Assembly: GCA_014800685.1 (NCBI GenBank)
Contig: JAAVFQ010000031.1
Location: 1 to 43,536, forward strand
DNA: 43,536 nt
Source: Bacteroidales bacterium
GTDB taxonomy: Bacteria > Bacteroidota > Bacteroidia > Bacteroidales > Muribaculaceae
Direction of reading: 5' to 3'
Shown here piece by piece: positions 1 through 8,160 of this stretch. A program made the position numbers and the translations under genes. Every line of letters begins with the position of its first letter. The stretch's first letter is position 1. The notes beneath the pieces were generated by a model. The model was not told where the DNA came from. It saw only the letters and a list, made by a program, of their open reading frames with translations, and did not search any database.

Positions 1-26
1 ATTTACTAAAAATCTATGACATAGCA

Positions 27-71
27 AAGGCTTTCGCGCTGAATTTCAGCATGAAAGCCTTATTTTTTTTA
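27..71 (+). terminator. Rho-independent terminator of a gene left of the window
   Basis: Arms AAGGCTTTC (27-35) and GAAAGCCTT (53-61) enclose a smaller GCTGA/TCAGC hairpin, followed by a run of eight T on the plus strand. It implies a plus-strand gene ending just left of the window. Confidence 0.8.
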
Positions 72-83
72 GCCTGACTGAAC

Positions 84-119
84 GAAAAAAGAGACTGCCT
101 AAACTTGTTAGACAGCCTC
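84..119 (-). terminator. Rho-independent terminator after yaaA
   Basis: Read on the minus strand, a 12-bp stem with two G-U wobbles (plus-strand arms 91-102 and 108-119) is followed by a T run (plus-strand A run at 85-90). It lies about 140 bp past the yaaA stop, back to back with the plus-strand terminator at 27-71. The stretch 120-259 between it and yaaA holds nothing I can name. Confidence 0.7.
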
Positions 120-259
120 ACTCTCTTTTGTATGTAAGAATAGGTCAGATGCCCGGCGCTCCGACCATGGCTGAAGGGGATGTGGTGACGCCTTTGCCGA
201 CACCTGACGACTTATGTAGCGCCGCAGAGAACCTGTTCAGGAGCACTTGCTCACGTCCA

Positions 260-964
260 TCAGAGTGTGTTGAAGATAGTTTGCCCCCGCTCTTCCACCA
301 GTTCTCTCAGCAGATGTCCGCGCATACGTTTCAGTAACCCTGCATGGGGCAGTTGGAATCTTCCTGTTTCCGATGGTGTCCTGAAGTCGGGCACCCTCAC
401 TTTGCAGAAGTTTTTTATCACTTTCCAGTCAAAGCATTTTGAGGCCGCCGAGGGCATGAGATTAATAATCTCGGTGTCACCGCGTTCCTTTAACAGTTTT
501 ACGAGGCGGATAGTGTTTTTCTGCTTCCAAAGGGCAGCCATATTCTTCTCTTCATCAGGCATGGTGACGTTATAGTCGAGTCGGTATGGTTTGATAATGT
601 CGGTCAGATATAACAGCCCGTAGAGTGAAGAGGCGATCATAATGTGAGCGTCTGCATAGCTACGGCTTTCTTTGCTGAGTGAGGTATAGTCAAATGCGTC
701 AAAGACTACGCCTGTGAATGCTTCGGAAGCTCTCAGGCCTGATGATTTTAACGGAAATTCCCGTGCCAGTTCGATGGCTTTGACGGCCAGCGAGTGTGAG
801 CATTTCAGCATGCTGCTCACTTCCTGCACTTCGAGGTGCGAATAAGAGTGCATATAGCTCTCTGCTTCCGCTTCGAAGAAGGGTCGGTGAGTGATGTATT
901 CCTCTTCCGTGACCGGGGCCTCATCCCGGAGCATGGTTTTGGATTCCGCTATAAGAATTATCAT
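260..964 (-). CDS. yaaA: YaaA family peroxide-stress protein
   Basis: This 234-residue protein matches the YaaA/DUF328 family, a cytoplasmic DNA-binding protein that limits iron-driven oxidative damage in E. coli. The N-terminus MIILIAESKTM corresponds to the family's LISPAKT start. A central block with SSLYGLLYLTDIIKPYRLDY matches the conserved LYGLLRPLDLIQPYR segment, and the C-terminus (GRFQLPHAGLLKRMRG) matches the end of the family. A start at 1030 is possible in frame, but its extra 22 residues come from an intergenic repeat, so the start at 964 fits better. The gene is monocistronic, with its own terminator at 84-119. The family call is firm; the peroxide role is known from E. coli only. 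Confidence 0.88.
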   Translation of the reverse strand: MIILIAESKTMLRDEAPVTEEEYITHRPFFEAEAESYMHSYSHLEVQEVSSMLKCSHSLAVKAIELAREFPLKSSGLRASEAFTGVVFDAFDYTSLSKESRSYADAHIMIASSLYGLLYLTDIIKPYRLDYNVTMPDEEKNMAALWKQKNTIRLVKLLKERGDTEIINLMPSAASKCFDWKVIKNFCKVRVPDFRTPSETGRFQLPHAGLLKRMRGHLLRELVEERGQTIFNTL

Positions 965-987
965 TGTTTCTTCGGGCTTTAAGTAAT

Positions 988-1188
988 GTAAGTAAGTTCT
1001 AATAAGTAAGTGAGAAAAATTAATGTACATATAAAACGCAGTTATTTTGGAGATAATTTATTGGCGGAGCGAAGGAAGATATAATCATATCTGACTGAGC
1101 GACAACGGGAAATTAGCCCAAAAGGACAAGTTTTATAGTACAAGAGTTTTAATCTTACATATATCGTTTAATTTTTAGAACTTACTTA
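988..1188 (-). repeat. MITE-like repeat, copy A (reverse orientation) with an extra end fragment
   Basis: The complete element spans 1003-1188 (186 bp) and is inverted relative to the copies at 5782 and 21654. Its ends read TAAGTAAGTGAGAAAAATTA and, on the other strand, TAAGTAAGTTCTAAAAATTA: imperfect terminal inverted repeats matching at 18 of the first 21 positions. At 988-1002 there is an extra forward-oriented left-end fragment (GTAAGTAAGTTCTAA), as if one copy had inserted into the end of another. It occupies the region upstream of yaaA. No open reading frame lies inside. Confidence 0.85.
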
Positions 1189-1189
1189 A

Positions 1190-1229
1190 AAATAAAACGG
1201 AGTCGGGGTCGCAACCTCAACTCCGTTTT
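1190..1229 (-). terminator. Terminator after the LTxxQ gene
   Basis: Perfect 10-bp arms AAAACGGAGT (1194-1203) and ACTCCGTTTT (1220-1229). Read on the minus strand, the stem is followed by TTTTATTTTT, so it should terminate transcription coming from the gene at 1355-2098. Confidence 0.8.
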
Positions 1230-1289
1230 GTAGCAGACATTGTTTTATTAGTTGCCGGAGCGGTCCGGCTCGATCGGCAATGTGGCTAC
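1230..1289 (-). other. Structured 3' UTR segment, possibly a small RNA
   Basis: A 60-bp block directly upstream (in minus-strand transcription order) of the terminator can fold into nested stems: GTAGC/GCTAC (1230-1234/1285-1289), TTGCCG/CGGCAA (1252-1257/1275-1280), GAGC/GCTC (1258-1261/1268-1271), and an alternative CATTG/CAATG (1238-1242/1278-1282). It has no coding potential I can see. It could be a structured 3' UTR or a 3'-UTR-derived sRNA; this is inference from pairing only. Confidence 0.35.
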
Positions 1290-1354
1290 AATTACCTTTC
1301 TGATATTAATACAATCAGGAAGCTAAGAATGTTCGCTGATTTGAAAAAATAGTG

Positions 1355-2098
1355 TTAATTTTGTTTGTCATTCGTGAGCAAAGCGGGCTCCGGGGCCTTT
1401 ACAACGCGCTTCACGTCAGAGGCCTTCATGAGACTGTCTTTGCCGGAATTATGGTGACGGAAGTTGGGGCGTCTGTCATGTTTTTTCCCTTTTTTCTCCA
1501 TTTTTCTCTCCTTTTTCATGTCGGCGAGTTTAGCCTTGTTCTGAGCAAAACGGGCCTTCTGATCGGGAGTGAGCACATTTTCGATATTCTTGAAGTGCGA
1601 GTCACGGATTTTCTTTGTCTCCTTGCGCTTGTCTTCACGAAGTTTGTCGCGCTTTTCAGCATATTTCTTTGAGGTCTTGCGCATCTGCTCCTTATTAGAC
1701 TCTCTGAGATTTGCTATTTTGGTCTGCTGCTCGGGAGTGAGCTGTATGCCGTCGAAGAGAACCTCTTTAAGATTCTTTTTTGACATTTTGCGAGGGCGTT
1801 CGGGCTTATTGCAGGGAGTTTTGCAGGGCTTGTCGCATACGGTTTCTCTTCCGTTGCAGTCCTCGTTGCATACGGCTCTTTTCTTGCCGCCGTGAGGTCT
1901 TCCCTTGCATTCTCCGTGGCGGTTGCCTTTCCCTTTTTTCTCCTTGAAGTCTCTTTTGTCCTTTTTGTCTTTCTTCTCTTTCTTGAAGGTCTGCTCCACA
2001 TTGGAGGCATTATTCTCAGTCTGAGGAGACTGTGCCATAACGGCAGAAGAGGAGGCGAGGGCGAGGCATAAGCCGAGTGTCATCAATATTTTTTTCAT
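1355..2098 (-). CDS. Cysteine-rich LTxxQ-motif (Spy/CpxP-like) periplasmic protein
   Basis: A 247-residue secreted protein. Residues 1-22 are a clear Sec signal peptide ending AVMAQ. A lysine-rich stretch follows, then a segment with six cysteines at about residues 64-96 (C64, C77, C81, C88, C92, C96) mixed with His and Lys. The C-terminal half is highly charged and helical and carries two LTxxQ motifs, LTPEQ (120-124) and LTPDQ (177-181), the hallmark of Spy/CpxP-type periplasmic chaperones and metal-stress proteins. The Cys block is not part of the usual family layout and could bind metal or form disulfides. The gene has its own terminator (1190-1229) and a likely promoter -7 box at 2285-2292. 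Function beyond an envelope-stress role is not known. Confidence 0.75.
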   Translation of the reverse strand: MKKILMTLGLCLALASSSAVMAQSPQTENNASNVEQTFKKEKKDKKDKRDFKEKKGKGNRHGECKGRPHGGKKRAVCNEDCNGRETVCDKPCKTPCNKPERPRKMSKKNLKEVLFDGIQLTPEQQTKIANLRESNKEQMRKTSKKYAEKRDKLREDKRKETKKIRDSHFKNIENVLTPDQKARFAQNKAKLADMKKERKMEKKGKKHDRRPNFRHHNSGKDSLMKASDVKRVVKAPEPALLTNDKQN

Positions 2099-2166
2099 CA
2101 GTTTAGGGTTTTAAGAGAAACAGGCCAAGCGATGGTCGGTTCCTGTGGTTGTTCTAATTTTACAAA

Positions 2167-2217
2167 TTGCAACGCGATACTCTAATGCTGTTGCAAATGG
2201 TGAATATGCTTTAGAGT
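2167..2217 (-). promoter_or_regulatory. Alternative hairpins in the leader of the LTxxQ gene
   Basis: Two interleaved inverted repeats cannot both form: TTGCAAC/GTTGCAA (2167-2173/2190-2196) and ACTCTAATGC/GCTTTAGAGT (2179-2188/2208-2217, 9 of 10 paired). They sit in the roughly 180-nt leader expected from the -7 box at 2285-2292. They may be a DNA operator or an RNA switch; there is no direct evidence. Confidence 0.3.
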
Positions 2218-2284
2218 AAGCTGGAAGGATGGCGGCTAAATTTTGCTGTCGTTTTCCAGACGTTACAACATATAGACGGCGCTG

Positions 2285-2292
2285 CAAAGCTA
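2285..2292 (-). promoter_or_regulatory. Likely -7 promoter element of the LTxxQ gene
   Basis: On the minus strand this reads TAGCTTTG, a match to the Bacteroidetes -7 consensus TAnnTTTG. No good TTTG -33 box is seen at the usual spacing, so confidence is moderate. Confidence 0.4.
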
Positions 2293-2317
2293 AAGTTTAA
2301 GAAAAGAACGCGATTTT

Positions 2318-2355
2318 AAGAAAAATTAACGAGCTCTACAAAATTGTAGAGCTCG
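2318..2355 (-). terminator. Terminator after the histidine acid phosphatase
   Basis: Perfect 12-bp arms CGAGCTCTACAA (2330-2341) and TTGTAGAGCTCG (2344-2355). On the minus strand the stem is followed by the T-rich TTAATTTTTC. It lies 37 bp past the phosphatase stop. Confidence 0.75.
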
Positions 2356-2391
2356 TAAAAGATTGAATTTCAGGGTGATATGAAAAGACGT

Positions 2392-3663
2392 TCAGTTTGG
2401 TAAAATTTCAGTCTCGTAGAAGTTTTTCACCTCACTCCATTTATAGAAGGGCCAGGTGTCAGTCTTGATGGGGATGCTGGTTTCGCGTTCGTTAAGCATG
2501 AATTTCACGAGAATATCATCCGGGTCTTTCTGATTGCGGAAGAAAATGAGTTGAATATTTCCGGCCATAGGAGCAATTTTGAAATCCGCGAAAGCGGCGG
2601 GAAACTCATCAGGATTGCTCACGCTTTCATAGCAATTCTCAAGGCGGAGAATTCCGGCCAGAGGAATGACATTACCGTCATGGCCGAATCTCAGGGTGCT
2701 TGAAGGTTTTCCGGAGGCTATTGCCGCGTCGGCAGATTCTATAATGTTTCTCAGCAGTGGTTTTGCATTTGCAAGCACGAGGCCACGGTTGCCTGCGAAA
2801 TTGGCGTCGCAGACATAGAAGCGATAGTTGAAGCATTGCCACATATCATATAGCTCATCCGGCGTGAATACATCATAGAAAGAGAGGTCGGAGTCGATAT
2901 CCTGCATACCTACGGCAATGTAATAGAGGTCCCACATAAGTTGTTCGGGATTAACCTCGGTTTCTATGAAAAGGGGGGCAGAGAAGAGCGAGCTGACAAG
3001 GCGTTCGGGTCTGACGTGAGTCTGCTGAAACTTGCGGTATTGCTCTTTCCATTCCGAGGATGTATACGCGTTCGACTCATAGGAATGATAATTTAGGTAG
3101 TTCATATATTTGTTGGAAGATTCCCTTGTGGTGCGAAGTGAGGGATTTAGCTCCTTGAGTCTTTCGCAGAAAGCATCCATCGAGAGGACGCATCTGACAA
3201 CAATAGTGGAGCGGGCTGACACCTCGGCGTCCCCCTTGAAGACTTCCGGATAGGCCTTATACATACGCTCGGCGATGCCTCTGTGCTGGCGCACTCCGAG
3301 TGGCGAAAGGTCGCCGCCATGGCCTTGAGTGATTACGATGAGAGAATCCAGTCGATGCATGACATCTCTGCCCAGCGGGGTGAGAGCGTTGAGGCTGTCG
3401 GCTTTATGAAGCAGGCGGGCAGGGTTGAGATAATCATTGTCAGAGATGAGATAGCGCGAGCCATGTCTTCCATAATGGCTGATATAGAATGGCTTATATC
3501 CTTTTGGAGCGGGTGTGTTGGCCGATTCCGTGACGGGATAGGCATAATATATGCCTCCGGCTTTGTTAAGGTCAGAAGTAACCTCTTCTTTAGTGGTCTG
3601 GCCTAAGGAGCTGAGGGTGATTAGCACTCCTGAAGCCAAGAAGAGAATTTTTTTAATGTTCAT
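2392..3663 (-). CDS. Secreted histidine acid phosphatase (branch 2, phytase/MINPP-like)
   Basis: A 423-residue protein with a signal peptide (about residues 1-22). It carries both motifs of the branch-2 histidine phosphatase superfamily: RHGSR at 66-70, whose His is phosphorylated during catalysis, and GHDGN near residue 330, whose HD supplies the proton donor as in E. coli AppA; MINPP-type enzymes have HAE there. The family removes phosphate from inositol phosphates or other phosphomonoesters outside the cytoplasm. The gene lies 53 bp downstream of the DUF3843-like gene on the same strand and may be the last gene of that transcript. Substrate cannot be read from the sequence. Confidence 0.85.
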   Translation of the reverse strand: MNIKKILFLASGVLITLSSLGQTTKEEVTSDLNKAGGIYYAYPVTESANTPAPKGYKPFYISHYGRHGSRYLISDNDYLNPARLLHKADSLNALTPLGRDVMHRLDSLIVITQGHGGDLSPLGVRQHRGIAERMYKAYPEVFKGDAEVSARSTIVVRCVLSMDAFCERLKELNPSLRTTRESSNKYMNYLNYHSYESNAYTSSEWKEQYRKFQQTHVRPERLVSSLFSAPLFIETEVNPEQLMWDLYYIAVGMQDIDSDLSFYDVFTPDELYDMWQCFNYRFYVCDANFAGNRGLVLANAKPLLRNIIESADAAIASGKPSSTLRFGHDGNVIPLAGILRLENCYESVSNPDEFPAAFADFKIAPMAGNIQLIFFRNQKDPDDILVKFMLNERETSIPIKTDTWPFYKWSEVKNFYETEILPN

Positions 3664-3716
3664 AAAATAAAGGTTGGTTTTGGGAGATTAGAAAGTTTAT
3701 AAGGGGGATGTCATAC

Positions 3717-4931
3717 TCAGTCACCGCGATAAAACATCTGAAGATAGCATCTGGCTATGAAATCAGCATTCTCTGCCACGAGGGCTCTATCGTCAGTATC
3801 CGGGAAGGCAGCATCGGGGAGCCATCCATTTTTAAGGATAGTCTGGAGAAGGTCCGGCGGACACAGACCTCTTACCGAGAGAAGGTCAAAAGCATGGCGT
3901 CTGGCGTAAGCGGCATTATACAGAGGATTTGCGGGATCGGCTATGCATTTTGCGACGTTGCGTGCCAGCAGCATTCCCTTCTCGGGGTCAACCTGAATGA
4001 CAAAGTCGGAATGACTCTTGAACTGGGGCAGATGATCCTCACCCTCTTGCCATCCAAGCGCGGTAATGAAAAATTTATTGAGCTCCTGGTAGTCAGAGAA
4101 GTAGGCTATGGGGCTCCCTCCGGTGGCCTCCGTGACGGCTTTATAGTATTTGTGAACCTCCTTGGACGTTTTTCCCTCTTCTGCGTCTTTCTCATCAGGC
4201 AGCCTGTCGTGAAGCACAAGATATATCCATTCCTTAAGATACAGAGCCAGAGGGCCGGTAGGCTGTAGGCTCATGGCTTCTTCAAGAAGGTCATTGAGGC
4301 GGGACTCTCCACCTTCTTCGCTTATGCGGGCTTCGGCAGCCAGCTGAGCGAGGTTGAGTGTGAATGCTGGAGTGAGCAGATAAGAGTGCAGGAAAAGCCA
4401 GTGAGAGAAGCGATATAGGCCGGAGGCATCCTCAGGGTTATGCACTTCAAGTTGAAAGCCGATGTTGTATTCTTCCGGCATCGGCGCTTCGTCATACTCC
4501 GCGTCAAGAATGCCATGCCATAGTTTGCTTAGGCTGATGACGTCAGGGTGCAGAGGGTAGAGGTCACGATGGTCGGAATCAATCATCGCTATGCAATACC
4601 ATATTAGGAAGGCGATGTCTATCCGGTTGAGCTCGGCATCAATATATCCTTCCGGTTCGGAGTGAAAAGGTACGGGGTGTCCATACATGCGCCGACACTG
4701 AGTGGTGAAAGCGCGCCAGAGTCCTGCATCGGATAGAATATCCTGATAATACCCTGTGACGCAGATGGCCAGACGGCTGAGCACAGACTCATGCAGGGTG
4801 GGGAAAAGGCCTGCGCTCACACATTCTTTCAGCAGTCTGTTGGCAAGGTCAAGATAGAATTTATCGGAAGGCTTACGGTCCGGGAATGCCGGTTGCCTTA
4901 TAAGAAATTGCTGTGGAGTAATAGGATTCAT
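3717..4931 (-). CDS. DUF3843-like cytoplasmic protein of unknown function
   Basis: A 404-residue protein without signal peptide or membrane segments, rich in Trp, Tyr and acidic residues and mostly helical by composition. The N-terminus (MNPITPQQFLIRQPAFPDRK) and overall length resemble the Bacteroidetes-restricted DUF3843 family; this is from memory and should be checked. It follows the ABC ATPase gene by 39 bp on the same strand and may be co-transcribed with the importer. I recognise no catalytic motif and propose no function. Confidence 0.6.
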   Translation of the reverse strand: MNPITPQQFLIRQPAFPDRKPSDKFYLDLANRLLKECVSAGLFPTLHESVLSRLAICVTGYYQDILSDAGLWRAFTTQCRRMYGHPVPFHSEPEGYIDAELNRIDIAFLIWYCIAMIDSDHRDLYPLHPDVISLSKLWHGILDAEYDEAPMPEEYNIGFQLEVHNPEDASGLYRFSHWLFLHSYLLTPAFTLNLAQLAAEARISEEGGESRLNDLLEEAMSLQPTGPLALYLKEWIYLVLHDRLPDEKDAEEGKTSKEVHKYYKAVTEATGGSPIAYFSDYQELNKFFITALGWQEGEDHLPQFKSHSDFVIQVDPEKGMLLARNVAKCIADPANPLYNAAYARRHAFDLLSVRGLCPPDLLQTILKNGWLPDAAFPDTDDRALVAENADFIARCYLQMFYRGD

Positions 4932-4970
4932 TATTGATATTTTATGAAGATGCCGGCAGGTGACACCTTC

Positions 4971-5762
4971 TTAGATTTTATGAGGGTAGCTGAGGGTAGA
5001 GACAAAATCGTTCTGTGTGGAGTCAAAGATAACGTCCCTGTCCGGGAAAAGGTCTTTGATTCTTCCGGAGGATATTAGCTGAAGAGGGGAGGCCTGGGTC
5101 ACTCCGCTTTCAGGAGTAAAGAGAAGGATGTCGTCAGCCATTCGTAAAGCCTGCGCCACATCGTGAGAAGAGAATAATATAGTGGTGCCATTTTCTCTTG
5201 CCGACCCAATAAGAAGGGAAAGAATCTCTACTCTGGAGGCTACGTCAAGAAAAGAGAAAGGCTCATCGAGCAGTATCAGGGGGGTCTGCTGGGCTATGGC
5301 TCGCGCTATGAGAGCCTTCTGGCGTTCGCCATCCGAAAGGGTGGCGACGTAGCTGTCCGCCTTATGCGAAATTCCCACGCTCTGCATCGCCTCCTCTACT
5401 ATTCTTTTGTCAAAGGCCGAGAGACGTCCGAAAAAACCGGTGTGAGGCTGTCTGCCAAGGCCTACGAGCTCTTTGACGCGCAATCCTCCGGCCTGTATGT
5501 CTCCGGTAGTTACGATAGCTATCGTCTTAGCCAGCGAGGCAGGTGTATAGCTCTCCAGTGGCTTTCCGCATATCTCTATGCTTCCGCCAAGAGGCTTGAT
5601 TTCCCCCGTGAGAGTCTTTATAAGAGTGGACTTCCCGGCTCCGTTCTCTCCCAGCATAGCAGTCACCTTCCCGGGGAAAAGGGTTATGTCAAGGCCGGAG
5701 GCTATAACTCTGTCTTTATAGCCTATGGTAAGATCGTTTGTCTGAAGAGAAGCCATTGGCAT
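4971..5762 (-). CDS. ABC importer ATP-binding protein (FecE/BtuD family)
   Basis: The 263-residue nucleotide-binding subunit of a type II importer. Walker A is GENGAGKS (38-45), the signature is LSDGERQ (about 142-148), Walker B with catalytic Glu is LILLDEP (about 160-166), and an H-loop His lies in LFSSHDVAQAL. It powers uptake of an iron complex, haem or a corrinoid across the inner membrane with the permease at 5964-7010 and the lipoprotein at 7018-8160. The start could also be the Met two codons downstream (5756). A MITE-like repeat separates it from the permease gene, which is unusual for genes whose products must assemble in fixed ratio. Confidence 0.93.
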   Translation of the reverse strand: MPMASLQTNDLTIGYKDRVIASGLDITLFPGKVTAMLGENGAGKSTLIKTLTGEIKPLGGSIEICGKPLESYTPASLAKTIAIVTTGDIQAGGLRVKELVGLGRQPHTGFFGRLSAFDKRIVEEAMQSVGISHKADSYVATLSDGERQKALIARAIAQQTPLILLDEPFSFLDVASRVEILSLLIGSARENGTTILFSSHDVAQALRMADDILLFTPESGVTQASPLQLISSGRIKDLFPDRDVIFDSTQNDFVSTLSYPHKI

Positions 5763-5781
5763 GAAAAGGTGGGTTAATGCT

Positions 5782-5966
5782 TAGTAAGTTCGAAAAATTA
5801 AGCGATATATGTGAGATGAAAACTCTTGTACAATAAAACTTGCCCTTTTGGGCTAATTTCACGTTATCTCTCAGACAGATATTCGTATATCTTCCTTCGT
5901 TTCGCCGCGAAATTATCTCCAAAATTCCTTCGTTTTATATGTACATTAATTTTTCTCACTTACTTA
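5782..5966 (+). repeat. MITE-like repeat, copy B (forward), inside the importer operon
   Basis: A full copy of about 185 bp with a left end resembling TAAGTAAGTTCTAAAAATTA (here TAGTAAGTTCGAAAAATTAA) and a right end closing with CTCACTTACTTA. Inside are small inverted repeats: GCCC/GGGC around TTTT, AGATAT/ATATCT around TCGT, and TTTCG/CGAAA around CCG. It lies between the permease and ATPase genes; its last three bases (5964-5966) are the TAA stop of the permease. GTAC occurs near both ends (5828-5831 and 5941-5944). Confidence 0.88.
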
Positions 5967-7010
5967 ATTGAAATAGTTGAGTTTGTGGCGCCGGAGAATG
6001 ATGTACAGAATGACGGGGACACCGAATATCGGCGTCACAACGTTGATAGGCATCACTCCGGCAGCGGAGGGGATGACAGTGCAGAGAGCACATAGGAGCA
6101 TCATGGCCGCTCCGCAGAGGATAGTGGCTGGGATGAGCACTTCGTGATTGGAAGTCGCTGTGGCCATTCGCGCTATGTGAGGCACGATGAGTCCGATAAA
6201 CCCTATAGGCCCGCAAAAGGCAGTCACAAGTGCAGTCAGGAGTCCGCTCAGCAGCAGAAGAGTGGTGCGCAGTCGCGTCATGGAAAATCCCATGCTGGAG
6301 GCATAACGCTCGCCAAGCAAAAGAGCATTGAGAGGCTTGACCAGCAGAAGCGAAGCCCCGATGCAGAGTAGCGGAGGAAGTGCAAAAAGCGGCAGAGTGT
6401 CAAGACGCACAGCGGTGAGAGTGCCAAGTCCCCATACCACAAATGACTTCACATCCTCCGAGGGTGCGAAAAAGTTAAGGAGGGAAATCACTGAAGATGC
6501 AAGATAGCTTATCATGACTCCGGCAATAAGTAGCATTACCGGATTCTTCAGTACACTGCTGAAAAGGAGTAATAGAATTATTACTGCTCCGGCACCGATA
6601 AGGGCCCCCGTGATGGCCATCCACATATCAGAGGCAATATGCAGTCCAATAGAGGAGGCGCCTAACATGATGAGAGCCACTCCGAGAGAGGCGCCGGAGG
6701 AGACACCGAGAAGTGAAGGCCCAGCAAGAGGATTGCGGAATGTGGTCTGAAGCAATAAGCCGGAGACGCTGAGCGCCGACCCCGAAATCAGTGCCGCGAC
6801 AGCCATCGGAAGTCGTGACTGAAGCACAATTATGGATTCGGTGGAATCCGGATTGCCTCCACGCAGCGCCGTTATCACGGCAGAGAGTGGTATATCCACC
6901 GCTCCGAAGCATAGCAGCATCCCGAAAAGCACAATAGAGGCCAGTCCCATACTCAATAGCGTAAAGGACTGCCTGAATTTTCCCTTTTTCACATTTTTAT
7001 CCTCTACCAT
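5964..7010 (-). CDS. ABC importer permease, FecCD/BtuC family
   Basis: A 348-residue polytopic inner-membrane protein with about ten hydrophobic segments. Family signatures include SRLPMAVAALISGSALSVSG near residue 85, QTTFRNPLAGPSLLGVSSGA (about 110-130) and the C-terminal GPIGFIGLIVPHIAR coupling region. It forms the translocation channel for an iron complex or cobalamin-type substrate. The gene starts 7 bp after the lipoprotein gene. Its stop codon lies in the terminal repeat of the adjacent MITE-like element, so the last residues (after RRHKLNYFN) may have been set by that insertion. The substrate is not determinable. Confidence 0.93.
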   Translation of the reverse strand: MVEDKNVKKGKFRQSFTLLSMGLASIVLFGMLLCFGAVDIPLSAVITALRGGNPDSTESIIVLQSRLPMAVAALISGSALSVSGLLLQTTFRNPLAGPSLLGVSSGASLGVALIMLGASSIGLHIASDMWMAITGALIGAGAVIILLLLFSSVLKNPVMLLIAGVMISYLASSVISLLNFFAPSEDVKSFVVWGLGTLTAVRLDTLPLFALPPLLCIGASLLLVKPLNALLLGERYASSMGFSMTRLRTTLLLLSGLLTALVTAFCGPIGFIGLIVPHIARMATATSNHEVLIPATILCGAAMMLLCALCTVIPSAAGVMPINVVTPIFGVPVILYIILRRHKLNYFN

Positions 7011-7017
7011 CCTCTTT

Positions 7018-8160
7018 TCAATTAGGCATCTTTCTGAAATATCTCAGATGATTCGGAGCCTTGCCGGAGGAGAATGAGCTGAAAATCTCGGCGTAATCCT
7101 CAAGCAGGCGATCCGGATGATAGACCATATCGTTAAAAATGGCGGCATCGGCAGTATTGGCATAATACACTCCGCCGTTTCCTGCGGCCTTGAAGCCGGC
7201 ATATCTTGCATCCTCCTTCAGAAGAGTGGCGTGGGTCAGCTCCTTGTCGTAGACTTTAAGCAGCCAGATGTCGGCATCTCTGCCCTTGGAGAGAACCTCT
7301 TCGAAGGATAGGGCGAGCGTGCCTGCAGATTTGTCGTCTTTTCTGAAATAGTCGCCGCCGGCATCCTGTATCAGTCGAGACTGAAAACTCCTTCCTCCAG
7401 GCACATACCATACACCCTGATACATATTCTCCGTCAGGACCTTCGGGCGTCTGCCCAGTCTTGACGTCTGTTCTGAAAGCCGCTTATAGTTAGCTGCCAC
7501 TGAGTTGTAGATACTGTCTGCGATGCTCTCTTTGCCGGTGAGCGAGCCAATGAGTTTTATCCACTCTGCGCGTCCTAAGGGCGACTGCTCGTGATTATCC
7601 ATCAGCTTGATTAAGGGCACTCCGAGGGCATCGACGCCAGCCACATCCATCCCTTCATAGATATTGAGAATGATAGCGTCAGGCTTCATGGCTATAATCC
7701 TCTCTGCAGAGGGAGAGGAGGCAGCCCCGGCGTCGGTCACTTTACCATTTTTTAGACCTTCCTGAATCTCCGGCTGAGTGAAATACTGCTTGTCCACCAC
7801 GCCGCGGACACTCGAAATGCTTCCGAGTTCTTTCATCGCTTCAGCTGTCACCGTGCTATACACAAGTGTTGAAGCGAGGGGAACTCTCACTACAGTGCCC
7901 TTCGGGAGGTCATCAGGGAGAGGCTTATCGCGCGGCACGAGAAGATAGGTAGCCACCGGATGCACAGTGTCCTCCGGAGCATACATCCGTGCTATTCGGT
8001 AGCCATCGCCATCGGCAAGATACAGGCACCTGGCTTCCGGCGCGAGGTCTATTCCAGCGTTATCATCGGTTTTATTCTGCTTCCCTGAGCATCCGCTGAG
8101 CAGGGAAATTGACAATGATAGCGACAGTAACTCCCTAATGCCTATACGAAACCTGCTCAT
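7018..8160 (-). CDS. ABC importer substrate-binding lipoprotein (FepB/BtuF-like)
   Basis: A 380-residue lipoprotein: hydrophobic signal with lipobox LLSGC and acylated Cys24. The mature part is a helical-backbone (cluster A) binding protein with a [21 protein letters not shown] core and a second lobe ending LKVYDKE...[22 protein letters not shown], as in Bacteroidetes iron/cobalamin binding proteins. It delivers ligand to the permease encoded 7 bp downstream. Its ATG overlaps the hisS stop as ATGA (8157-8160), so it is translationally coupled to hisS. No TonB-dependent receptor is adjacent to suggest the ligand. Confidence 0.88.
   Translation of the reverse strand: MSRFRIGIRELLSLSLSISLLSGCSGKQNKTDDNAGIDLAPEARCLYLADGDGYRIARMYAPEDTVHPVATYLLVPRDKPLPDDLPKGTVVRVPLASTLVYSTVTAEAMKELGSISSVRGVVDKQYFTQPEIQEGLKNGKVTDAGAASSPSAERIIAMKPDAIILNIYEGMDVAGVDALGVPLIKLMDNHEQSPLGRAEWIKLIGSLTGKESIADSIYNSVAANYKRLSEQTSRLGRRPKVLTENMYQGVWYVPGGRSFQSRLIQDAGGDYFRKDDKSAGTLALSFEEVLSKGRDADIWLLKVYDKELTHATLLKEDARYAGFKAAGNGGVYYANTADAAIFNDMVYHPDRLLEDYAEIFSSFSSGKAPNHLRYFRKMPN

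Noticed and set aside
128..337. Possible small plus-strand gene of 69 codons, and a GTG-started minus-strand frame of about 34 codons in the same area
   Set aside because: The plus-strand frame runs 78 bases into the 3' end of yaaA antisense; neither has a recognisable motif or ribosome-binding signal.
988..1188. CRISPR array or tRNA-derived element as an explanation for the repeated intergenic sequence
   Set aside because: Copies are dispersed, about 185 bp with inverted ends; there are no regular short repeats with spacers and no cas genes.
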